DNA of 64,000 nt from Chrysophaeum taylorii (taxonomy: Eukaryota > Sar > Pelagophyceae > Pelagomonadales > Pelagomonadaceae): the NCBI GenBank assembly GCA_029834535.1, contig JAQMWT010000040.1:310001-374000 (forward strand). Direction: 5' to 3'. This document shows positions 20,601-27,699 of this stretch, piece by piece. The notes under the pieces were generated by a model. It worked only from the letters and a program-made list of their open reading frames with translations, was not told the origin of the DNA and searched no databases. A program made the position numbers and the translations under genes. The number at the start of each line of letters is the position of its first letter. The first letter of the stretch is position 1.

Positions 20601-21117
20601 AGAGCCGATGCCGACGCCGACGTGGCCGCCGACCCGCCCGCGGCTTCCTACGCTGACCTCGTCCCCCTCCCGACCGCCTACACCGAGCTCCACACCCAGC
20701 TCACCGCCAAAACAAACTCGGAACACCCCGCCGTCTGCCTCGTTTGCGGCGACGTCCTCTGCGCCGCCGGCAAGGGCGCCTGCACGCGCCACGCCCTCGC
20801 CTGCGGCGCCGGCACCGGCATCTTCTTCCTCCTCCAGGAGTGCTCCCTCCTCCTCGTCCACGGACACCGCGCGGCCTACTTTGCCTCGCCCTACGTCGAC
20901 GCCTACGGCGAGCGCCACGGCCAGTTCCGCGGCCGGCCCCTCTTCCTCGATCCCGCCCGCGTCGACGTCGTTCGCCGCATGTGGGCCACCCACGCCGTCG
21001 CCGACCAGGTCGTGCAGTCCAGATCCACGAGCAGGTTGGTTTTTTTTTCTCTAATTATTTCTGAGATGACGCGACGACCCCCGCCGCAGGCAAATCATCA
21101 TCAACGACTACTACTGA
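14676..21117 (+). CDS. UBR1: UBR1-type N-recognin E3 ubiquitin ligase containing an intein
   Basis: Exons 14676..21034 and 21090..21117 encode a 2128-residue precursor (1807 after intein removal). It recognises destabilising N-terminal residues and ubiquitinates the substrate with an E2. The UBR box begins near residue 115 (CQYVFKRND, then CRTCQADETCVMCNECY, HPGHD, GGCCD). It is interrupted by the intein at residues 167-487 and resumes CGDADAW and FCARHG at 488-504. A ClpS-like N-domain for bulky type 2 N-ends lies about 595-665 (LVLHQDDVHTYEEVM). A RING-H2 lies about 1519-1602 (CIVC, QCGHALHYDC, CPLC). A C-terminal UAIN-like autoinhibitory region lies about 1975-2128 (VCLVCGD, GRPLFLDPARVDVVRRMW). 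The 55-bp intron (gttggt...cgcag) shifts the frame to a short tail, QIIINDYY. The start is the ATG at 14676; an in-frame TTG lies upstream. Confidence 0.93.
15174..16136 (+). mobile_element. Intein (321 residues) inserted in the UBR box
   Basis: The open frame continues through 963 bp that do not belong to the UBR box. The insert begins with Cys (CFPVEDHQLLTSGGFKF, block A) and has block B with the TxxH signature (VIATRGHDMYVR, about insert residues 84-97). It carries two LAGLIDADG-like motifs (FYGCWLAEGMI near 160 and VRGLSRKENSV near 211, followed by LCLHAGYAVGF), then block F (VWCATLRVGHVVVRR near 286). It ends VPTIQGN directly before a Cys extein residue. Deleting it joins GGCCD to CGDADAW, the exact UBR consensus. 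Asp is at -1 and Cys at +1. The penultimate residue is Gly instead of the usual His, and both endonuclease acids appear as Glu. An intron is unlikely because the whole length is coding and matches Hint/endonuclease blocks. Confidence 0.93.
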
Positions 21118-21297
21118 TTGATCTCTCTTCTTTCTGGTCCCGTTTTGTCAGTCACACAGGAAGAACAACAACAACAACAACAACAAGAGACTTTTATTCT
21201 GGAAAAGAAAAGGAAAGGAGGGGAGGGTGCCCGCCCTCCTTTGTTTGTATACGTTTGTTTGTTTGTTTGTAGGATATATATAGGCGACGTACTACTA

Positions 21298-21765
21298 TCA
21301 TCTGACAAAGGCGGGCGAGGTGACGCGAAAGGGCCTGGTGGTGGCAACCAAAGGGTGGGCGTGGGGTCGATCCCCGCTCACGACGCCGGCGCGGTAGCAC
21401 GCGCCACAGCGACAGTACTCGCGCGGACAGATCTCGCACTCGTAGCGCACCGCGTCGTCGGGGATCGTTCGGTCGCACTCGTCGCAGAACCAGACCCAAG
21501 CCATCTCGTACTCCTCCTCCTCCTCCTCCTCCTCCTCCGGCTCATCGGTAGACTTTTTTGTCGACGGCCACGACTCGCCCCAAAGCGTCGTCTGGCGCCC
21601 GGTCTTGGGTATGTTGAACATCGGACGAAGCGGTTGCTTCGAGACGGTCCGCAAGTTTTGGTAGAGGGACGGTGCCTTCTCGACTAGGCTCTCGGCGAAT
21701 CGGACGCGCTTCGCGGTCTTCGGCAAGCCGTTTTTTTTCAGGCACGACTTCTTTCGCTTCTTCAT
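21298..21765 (-). CDS. Small ZZ-like zinc-finger protein
   Basis: The 155-residue protein starts MKKRKKSCLKKNG at the ATG at 21765; the frame stays open upstream over the start of the divergent gene. The N-terminal half is basic, with a nuclear-signal-like stretch and KRVRF. The middle is a run of ten Glu. The C-terminal 60 residues hold paired Cys and His resembling a ZZ zinc finger: WFCDEC, VRYECEIC, YCRCGAC, HAHPL. ZZ domains bind N-terminal peptides or SUMO in larger proteins. The partner here is unknown. It converges on the UBR1-type gene (180 bp between stops) and is 81 bp head to head with the CCDC57-like gene. Confidence 0.7.
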   Translation of the reverse strand: MKKRKKSCLKKNGLPKTAKRVRFAESLVEKAPSLYQNLRTVSKQPLRPMFNIPKTGRQTTLWGESWPSTKKSTDEPEEEEEEEEEYEMAWVWFCDECDRTIPDDAVRYECEICPREYCRCGACYRAGVVSGDRPHAHPLVATTRPFRVTSPAFVR

Positions 21766-21846
21766 CACGACTCGACGACACGACGACGAGGGTTTTGACA
21801 AAAGAAGACCACCTCTAAGAGACGGTTTTATTGTTAAATCTCGATA
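21766..21846. promoter_or_regulatory. Divergent promoter region, 81 bp
   Basis: This is the space between the ATG of the ZZ-like protein (minus) and the ATG of the CCDC57-like protein (plus). It is short and AT-richer than either gene (TTTTATTGTTAAATC just before 21847). No TATA box is evident. Confidence 0.5.
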
Positions 21847-23973
21847 ATGCTGGCCGAGCGCGACGACCGGGCGCTCAAGGTGCTGATCGAGGCCAAGGAG
21901 CGCGAGCTCGGCGAGCTCGCCGAGTACCGGATCAGGCAACTCGAGGAGCACGCGCGGTCGCGCGAGGAGGCGTTGGAGGTGAGCAGCCAGCGGCTCGCCA
22001 AGCTCCGGGAAGATTTCAAGTACAACCTCGAGCTGATCGAGGAGCGAGACGCGGAGCTTGCGAGCCTCGATGCCGTGGTGGAGCAGCTGAAGGAGGCGTC
22101 GCAGGAGAAGGACGGCGTGATCTCCGAGCTGCGGGTGGCGGTCGCCGAGGGCGAGAAGACGCTCGAGAGCCGGACCAAGGAGAGCGGGGAGCGCGAGGCG
22201 TACTGGCAGGCCAAGGTCCGCGAGGCACGCGAGGAGTGCGACGTGCTGCGGTGGACGAGCGCGGACGTGCAGCGCAAGCAGCGGGAGGCGGAGGCGGCGC
22301 TACGGGCCGAGTGCGCGGCGCGCGTGCGCGACGCGGCCGAGGCCTCGGAGTCGGCGCGCCGCGAGCTCGCGGCCGCGCTCGAGGAGGCGGCCGCGCGGCG
22401 CGACGCCGAGGGACGGTGCCGCGACGAGGCGGCGGCCGAGGCGCGGCGCGCGGCCGAGGCCCGCGCCGAGAGCGCGGCGCGGCGCGCCGAGGCGGCGGCG
22501 CGCGCCAAGGCCGACGCGGAGGGAGCCGCCGAGGCGGCCGAGGCGCGCGCGCGCGACGCCGAGCAGCAGCTGCAGCGCGAGCGGTGGGAGCGCGACGACG
22601 CGCAGCGGCGCGCGGCTCTGCGAGAAAAGGAGCTCGAGGAGCGCGTCGCGGGGCTGCGGGCGGCGGCCGCGCGCGCGGACGACGACGCGCGCGCGCGCGT
22701 CGCCGAGCTGGGCGCGCGCCTCGAGGCGCTCGAGCGCGAGGCGGCGAGCCACGAGGCGCGCGCGGCCGCGGCGCGCGAGGCGGCCGAGCTGCGGGAGGCC
22801 GACGCGCGCCAGCGGGTCGCGGCGGCCGAGGCCGGCGAGGCGCGGGCGCGCGCGGAGCGAGCCGAGGTCGCGCGAGAGCTAGAGGCCGAGACGCGCGCGG
22901 CGCGCGCGGCCTTCGAGGCCGAAACGCGCGCGGCGCGCGCGGCCTTCGAGGCCGAGGCCGCCGCGGCGGAGGCCGCCGCGCGGTCCCGCGAGCGCCGCCT
23001 CGAGGAGCAGCAGGCGGCGGCGGCGCGCGAGGCGCGCGCCCTGCTCGACGACCGAGAGGCGCGCCTCGCGCGAGTCAAGGCCGACCTCCGCGCCAAGACG
23101 GACGAAATCGCCCGGCTCTCCGTGCCGCCAGTCCTCGACCTGCGCGCGCGCGTCGACGCCGCCGTCGGGAACGAGCTGGGTGAGCTGGGCGAGCGGGGCG
23201 AGCGGGGCGAGCTGGGTTCGCCGCTCTTCTCCGACGACGCCGGCGGCGCCGCGGCGGTTTTTGGGTCCGTCGTCGACGATGCCGACGAGCGCCGCGGCGC
23301 GGCGATCTCCGCGATGCGCGCCGAGCTCGAGACGATCAGGGCCGACGCGGCGCGCGCCGCCGCGGACCGCGACGCCGAGCTCGAGGCGCTGCGGCGTCGC
23401 GAGGCCGACGCCGTCCGCGACCTCCGAGCAGAAAAGCGCGACCTCGAGGACGACCTCGCCCGCTCCCGGGCCAAGGTGGCGGCTATGAGCCTCGAGCGCC
23501 GCCAACTCATGGACATATCCAACGCCCTGCGCTCCGAGCTCCGCCGTCGTAACCAATCTCCCGCGTCGGAAGTAGAAGATCGAGGACCTCGACGAACGGC
23601 GCCCGCGGATAGCCTTCTGCTGCCGCCGCCGCCGCCCAGACATCGCCGCGCAAAAGTTGTTATTTATGATAAGAGCGACGACGACGAGCCGAGAAGAAGA
23701 GACGTCCCGCGCGCGAAAAGAAAGTCCGAGCTCGCATCGCTCCGCGCGCACCTTCGCGACCGCGAACCTCCCCTCCCGGAAGAAGAAGAAGAAGAAGAAG
23801 AAGAAAAGGAGGAGGAGGAGGATGTCGACGACGCCCCGCCTCCAGCCCCTGCTTCGCGCGGCCGCGCCAAAAGGAGGACCGGCGGCCTGCTCCAGAAGGC
23901 CAAGAAGAAGCCGCCCCCCCCGCGCAGGGTGCGAAACTACAACATCGTCGACGACGAGGAGTTTCGGTCGTAG
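21847..23973 (+). CDS. Coiled-coil protein, CCDC57-like
   Basis: The 708-residue protein is almost wholly predicted coiled coil. Residues about 1-130 resemble the N-terminus of CCDC57, including KLREDFKYNLELIEERDAEL followed by a D-A pair, then a region like YWQAKVREAREECDVLRW. In animals CCDC57 is a centriolar-satellite and microtubule-associated protein needed for centriole duplication and cilia. Residues about 130-380 are Ala/Glu/Arg-rich heptads containing an imperfect duplication (ETRAARAAFEA twice). The C-terminus is basic with poly-Glu. A long frame on the opposite strand is a composition shadow. The stop lies 6 bp from the stop of the next, convergent gene. The family call rests on the N-terminal motif only. 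Confidence 0.65.
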   Translation: MLAERDDRALKVLIEAKERELGELAEYRIRQLEEHARSREEALEVSSQRLAKLREDFKYNLELIEERDAELASLDAVVEQLKEASQEKDGVISELRVAVAEGEKTLESRTKESGEREAYWQAKVREAREECDVLRWTSADVQRKQREAEAALRAECAARVRDAAEASESARRELAAALEEAAARRDAEGRCRDEAAAEARRAAEARAESAARRAEAAARAKADAEGAAEAAEARARDAEQQLQRERWERDDAQRRAALREKELEERVAGLRAAAARADDDARARVAELGARLEALEREAASHEARAAAAREAAELREADARQRVAAAEAGEARARAERAEVARELEAETRAARAAFEAETRAARAAFEAEAAAAEAAARSRERRLEEQQAAAAREARALLDDREARLARVKADLRAKTDEIARLSVPPVLDLRARVDAAVGNELGELGERGERGELGSPLFSDDAGGAAAVFGSVVDDADERRGAAISAMRAELETIRADAARAAADRDAELEALRRREADAVRDLRAEKRDLEDDLARSRAKVAAMSLERRQLMDISNALRSELRRRNQSPASEVEDRGPRRTAPADSLLLPPPPPRHRRAKVVIYDKSDDDEPRRRDVPRAKRKSELASLRAHLRDREPPLPEEEEEEEEEKEEEEDVDDAPPPAPASRGRAKRRTGGLLQKAKKKPPPPRRVRNYNIVDDEEFRS

Positions 23974-23979
23974 GAGGTG

Positions 23980-24720
23980 CTAAAATTCAACTTTGGCGAG
24001 GTCGATCTCGCAGTGGGGGGCGGCGAGCCGGAACGCGTCGCGGGCCTCGTCGGCCGCGCAGACGATGGTGAGGTGCGTAACGTCCCGCTTCTGGAGTTTT
24101 TGCATCGCGAATTTCGCGGCGTCCTCGACATCCTTGGACGCGCCCTCGACCTCGATGGTCGCCCGAGCGCCGGGCGACGGCGCGAACGTGTCTATCGACA
24201 GAACTCTCACGACCTCGCGCAGAATAACGTCGCCGAGCGTCAGTACGTCCGTCCAGCGGCGTCGGCCCCCGGCTGTTATGACGTGGACGTACTTGCCCCG
24301 GTCGCACAGCAGGCGAATCTGGTCGCAGGCCGACGCGACGAGCTTCTTGAAGTCGCCGCTCACCTCCTCCATGCTGCTCAGCTCGTAGACGTCCTTCCAC
24401 GACGTCTTGTCCAGGACGGCCTCTGGAACGGCCGTGCCGTGCGCGACGACGACGAGTCCCACTTCGTTTTCCTTCTTTTTGTCGAGCCGCCGACGGTTTG
24501 TTGGGGGGGTCGCGCGCTCTTCGGGGGGGGTGACGATGCTCTCGTCGAATCGCCGACGGTGCAACGGAGGGGGGGGGGTGGCGCGCTCGTCGCTTTCCGG
24601 CGGCGGAAGGGGGACCTCGCCCCTCTTCGAGGCCTCGCTTCTTCTCGTATTATCGGACGCCGCCTTGTCGTCGCGATCGGGAGCACCAGGAGCGGGAGCC
24701 TCGTCGACGCCGCCGCCCAT
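23980..24720 (-). CDS. Unknown conserved-looking protein
   Basis: The 246-residue protein starts at the ATG at 24720 (MGGGVDEAPAPG). The upstream in-frame extension is low quality. The first 100 residues are charged, Pro/Arg-rich and probably disordered, with repeated PPEERATPP-like pieces. Residues about 100-246 look like a compact alpha/beta domain (GLVVVAHGTAVPEAVL, YVHVITAGGRRRWTDVL, LTIVCAADEARDAF). I do not recognise the family and give no function. It is convergent with the CCDC57-like gene (6 bp) and co-oriented with the Tul1-like gene upstream. Confidence 0.6.
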   Translation of the reverse strand: MGGGVDEAPAPGAPDRDDKAASDNTRRSEASKRGEVPLPPPESDERATPPPPLHRRRFDESIVTPPEERATPPTNRRRLDKKKENEVGLVVVAHGTAVPEAVLDKTSWKDVYELSSMEEVSGDFKKLVASACDQIRLLCDRGKYVHVITAGGRRRWTDVLTLGDVILREVVRVLSIDTFAPSPGARATIEVEGASKDVEDAAKFAMQKLQKRDVTHLTIVCAADEARDAFRLAAPHCEIDLAKVEF

Positions 24721-25180
24721 CGGCCGCACACGCGGAGAAAATATTTGTGTATTCTCAAGAATTGTGAGGAGCCGACTTCTTATTATTAAAAGATTTCGGG
24801 TAATAATCCTATAAGCGTTTTGCCGGGAGTACGAGTCGAGCCGCCGCGGCCAACGAAAAAGGTGGGGGGGGGGTCCCATAGCTTCTTCCAGAAAAAATGC
24901 GACGCCGCGCCGCAACCTTTCGCGGGCGGGCGGGCGGGCGGTAGATATCTAAAATAGAATTCCGATGGTGGTGACCGCGTCGATCGCATCGCGATGCCCG
25001 GGGGTAGTCGAATCGCATCGCATCGCATCGCATCGCATCGCGCATCGCATCGCGCATCACATCACGTCACGACAAATCGCATCGAAGGGAGTGCTCAAGG
25101 GAGAAGGCGAAAGAAGAAGGGGGGTGCGACATACATACCACTAGTCTCCGCCGCCGTAGGTGCCGCCGGGCGCGAGAGGG

Positions 25181-25212
<32 letters not shown>

Positions 25213-25224
25213 TAGAGTACTATA
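24721..25224. other. Intergenic region with short repeats
   Basis: About 500 bp between the start of the unknown gene and the stop of the Tul1-like gene. It holds a G-run, a (GCATC)n tract and a (GAC)n tract at 25185-25212. No gene is seen. Confidence 0.6.
25012..25072. repeat. (GCATC)n microsatellite
   Basis: About eight GCATC units, some interrupted by CG, grading into CATCACATCACG. Intergenic. Confidence 0.85.
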
Positions 25225-27543
25225 CTAGATCGGGGGGAGGGTGCTTCGGCAGACGGGGCACTCCATCTTGAACTGCATCCACTGGAGAAGACAGGAGTCG
25301 TGGAAGACCTGCGGTGGCGCGGCATCATCGAGGCGGAGATGAAAGGTAGCGACAATAAAAAAAAAGGCCAGCAAAAAACTCACGTGGTCGCAGGGCGTTA
25401 TGAGGTGGTTTCGGGCCGAGGGCATGACGTCCTGGAAGCAAATGACGCACTCGAAGCCGCGTTCGTCGGCGAGCGGCGCATCCGCATCCGCATCCGCATC
25501 CGAAGAGGTGGCGTTTGTTTGCGAAAGAGAGGAGGGAAGGGGGGGGCGCGGCCTCCGGGGGGGGGGCGGGAGGGGTCGGCGATAGTCGTAGCGCGCGGGC
25601 AGAAAGCATCGCGGGACGAAGAAGCGAGGGCCGAGTCTGGTCTGGGCCTTGAGGACGGCGACCTGCAGGGCCTGCCAGGCGAGCAGGAGGAGGCAGAAGA
25701 GGGGCCTGAGTTTAGCGTTGGTGATGATAATGCCGACGAGGGAGTAGGGGTAGGCGTAGACGTAAAGAGGTGCGACGAGTCGCGAGAGGGCCATGCCATA
25801 GAGGTAGGAGTCGTGGAAGGGCTGGGCGTACTCGTAGCGGGCGTTGCGGACGATCTGGGGAAGCCAGAAGGAGTAGGCAACGAGAGTAACTAGTCTGACG
25901 TCGTCGCGACTCGCGTATACCGCGCAGAGGGCGGCGAAGAGAGCAAAGTAGAATTGGGCGTGGAGGATGGCGAGTTGTCGTCTGGTGGAGGCGCCGAGCC
26001 AGAAGCGCTGGGGGTCGTGGGCCTGGAAGACGACGACGACGTAGCGCATTTCGACGACGCAGAAGATAACGAGCTCGAAGAAGGCGACCGAGGCGAAGGC
26101 GGCGAACAAGTTCTGGACGGCCGCGCAGAGGAGGAGATTCGCAACGCAGAGGACGGCGTCGATGAGAGACTGGGCGGCGACGCAGAGGAGCGAGACGCGG
26201 GCGGCAACCGCCTGGGTTCTCGAAAAGTGGAGCTGACGAAAGAGGAGTACGATCTGGACGACGCAGACCGAAGTCATGAGGAGCGAGTAGCCGAGGGCCG
26301 CGCGGCGCGCGGCGTCCCAGTCGATGCGATTTGCCTCGGCTGTCAGCTTGATGTCCATGCCGCAGCCCGTGATGGTGCCGACGAGCCGGAGCGCGAGCAG
26401 GTCGGTGCCCCTTTGTTTTTCGGTCGTCGTCGCCTTCTCGCGGACGGTCGGGTCTTCCTCGAGGTCGACGAGGAAAGCACACCTGCCGTGGCGGTAGACG
26501 TCGTCCCTCAGGGGCCGGAGGGGGTATGCGACCCGCCGCTCCGTCTTGAGAAAGAACGATCCCCCCTCTTCCTCGCCGTCGTCGTCGTCGTCGTCGTCGT
26601 CGTAGACTCGCGGACTTTTAGATTCGTTTCCCCGAAAGAGCGGGGGCACGCGGTCGAGGGTGAAGTTCGAACGCGCCGTGGCGCTCCGCCGGGGTTTGCG
26701 GCTCGGCCTTGGGAGGAGCGCGGCGACGACGAGCTCGAGCGAGTAGCCGTCGACGAGCCCCTCCATCGAAACGGACGCGGTCTTCCGAAGGGTTTCGCCG
26801 TCGGGGCCCATCAGGACCTCGAGCCGTCGTCGCTCCTCGAGGTGACGCCTCGTGCCCGCGCGTTCGGCGCGGCGCATCCACCGCGCGCCGCCGCCGCGGA
26901 GCTGCTGCGGGGACCGCGATCGGTTCCGGAAAAGTACTGGTGCTTCTTCTTCCGCACCGGCGGTCGAGTTCTCGGGGCGGCGGCGGCGGCGGCGGACTCG
27001 AGTCCACCGGAGCTCGAGGTCTCTGGTCGGGTCCGGATTCCCGATATTCGCGACCATCGCGAGACGCCCGAAAGGGTGAAAGTAGAGGCCAAAGGCCGAG
27101 ACAAAAATTGACTTGTCGGTCGCGGGGTCCGTCAGGCTCACGAGCGCGCGGGCTACGGAAAGCTCGCGAAACCCCTCGATACCCATCATCTCGACGTGCA
27201 CGACGGCGAGACCCCCCGTCGTGGTGGGACCGTGCGTCCCGTTGCGCGTCCACTCGCACTTGCCCTGGTAGAGTCCCGTCACGTTCGCGAACTGCCGGTC
27301 TGGCGGTCGCCTCGTCGCGGACGCGGCCTCGTCGAGCCGCGCGCGAAGCCGGACCTGCTTCTGCTCCTTGGAGGAGACCTCGCGCGGCGGAGCCTCGAGG
27401 ACGCGGGGGGGACGCGTGTCGAGGAGCAGCAGCAGGCAGCACACGAACACCCCGGCCTGGAGCATTCGCTGCCGCTGCCGCAGCGCCGCCTCCGCCGGCG
27501 ACAGACCCACCGCCGGCGGAGGATCGATCTGAAAAGGCAGCAT
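25225..27543 (-). CDS. Tul1/FLY-type transmembrane RING E3 ubiquitin ligase
   Basis: Exons 25384..27543 and 25225..25308 give 747 residues. The first Met codon is the ATG at 27543; a GTG seven codons upstream is also in frame. An N-terminal signal anchor (AGVFVCCLLLLLD) precedes a long luminal region with N-glycosylation sites, which includes the conserved GLYQGKCEW near the start. Several hydrophobic helices follow from about residue 430 (SLLMTSVCVVQIVLLF to QALQVAVLKAQTRLGPRFFVP). The cytosolic C-terminal RING reads CVICFQD, TPCDHVFHDSCLLQW, CPVCR. The 75-bp intron (gtgagt...cgcag) splits the RING between DH and VFHD and is in frame. Relatives act in Golgi/endosome membrane-protein quality control (Dsc complex Tul1) and in plant pectin-related sorting (FLY1/2). 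Confidence 0.9.
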   Translation of the reverse strand: MLPFQIDPPPAVGLSPAEAALRQRQRMLQAGVFVCCLLLLLDTRPPRVLEAPPREVSSKEQKQVRLRARLDEAASATRRPPDRQFANVTGLYQGKCEWTRNGTHGPTTTGGLAVVHVEMMGIEGFRELSVARALVSLTDPATDKSIFVSAFGLYFHPFGRLAMVANIGNPDPTRDLELRWTRVRRRRRRPENSTAGAEEEAPVLFRNRSRSPQQLRGGGARWMRRAERAGTRRHLEERRRLEVLMGPDGETLRKTASVSMEGLVDGYSLELVVAALLPRPSRKPRRSATARSNFTLDRVPPLFRGNESKSPRVYDDDDDDDDGEEEGGSFFLKTERRVAYPLRPLRDDVYRHGRCAFLVDLEEDPTVREKATTTEKQRGTDLLALRLVGTITGCGMDIKLTAEANRIDWDAARRAALGYSLLMTSVCVVQIVLLFRQLHFSRTQAVAARVSLLCVAAQSLIDAVLCVANLLLCAAVQNLFAAFASVAFFELVIFCVVEMRYVVVVFQAHDPQRFWLGASTRRQLAILHAQFYFALFAALCAVYASRDDVRLVTLVAYSFWLPQIVRNARYEYAQPFHDSYLYGMALSRLVAPLYVYAYPYSLVGIIITNAKLRPLFCLLLLAWQALQVAVLKAQTRLGPRFFVPRCFLPARYDYRRPLPPPPRRPRPPLPSSLSQTNATSSDADADADAPLADERGFECVICFQDVMPSARNHLITPCDHVSFLLAFFFIVATFHLRLDDAAPPQVFHDSCLLQWMQFKMECPVCRSTLPPI

Positions 27544-27699
27544 TCGTCCGCGGTTCCGCCGCACCTCGGCCGTCCTTTTCTAGTACCTCAAAAAAGGAGG
27601 ACGAGGACTGCCAGTCGGTCGAGCCCCATACCCTTAATGAGAAATAATAAATAACACTCGGGATCGATCGATCATCATACTATAGAGAGAGCTAGAGAG
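27544..27699. promoter_or_regulatory. Divergent promoter region Tul1-like / kinase
   Basis: The 156 bp between two divergent ATGs contain AATAATAAATAACAC and repeated GATC words (GGGATCGATCGATCATCAT). It must serve both genes. Confidence 0.5.

Noticed and set aside
21834-23522. 562-codon Ser/Arg-rich frame on the minus strand
   Set aside because: It is exactly antisense to the Ala/Glu/Arg coiled-coil gene; the GC-rich codons produce Ser/Ala/Arg on the other strand.
25309-25383. 25-residue hydrophobic insertion in the Tul1-like RING
   Set aside because: It starts gtgagt and ends cgcag; removal restores PCDHVFHDSC, so it is an intron and not a membrane segment.
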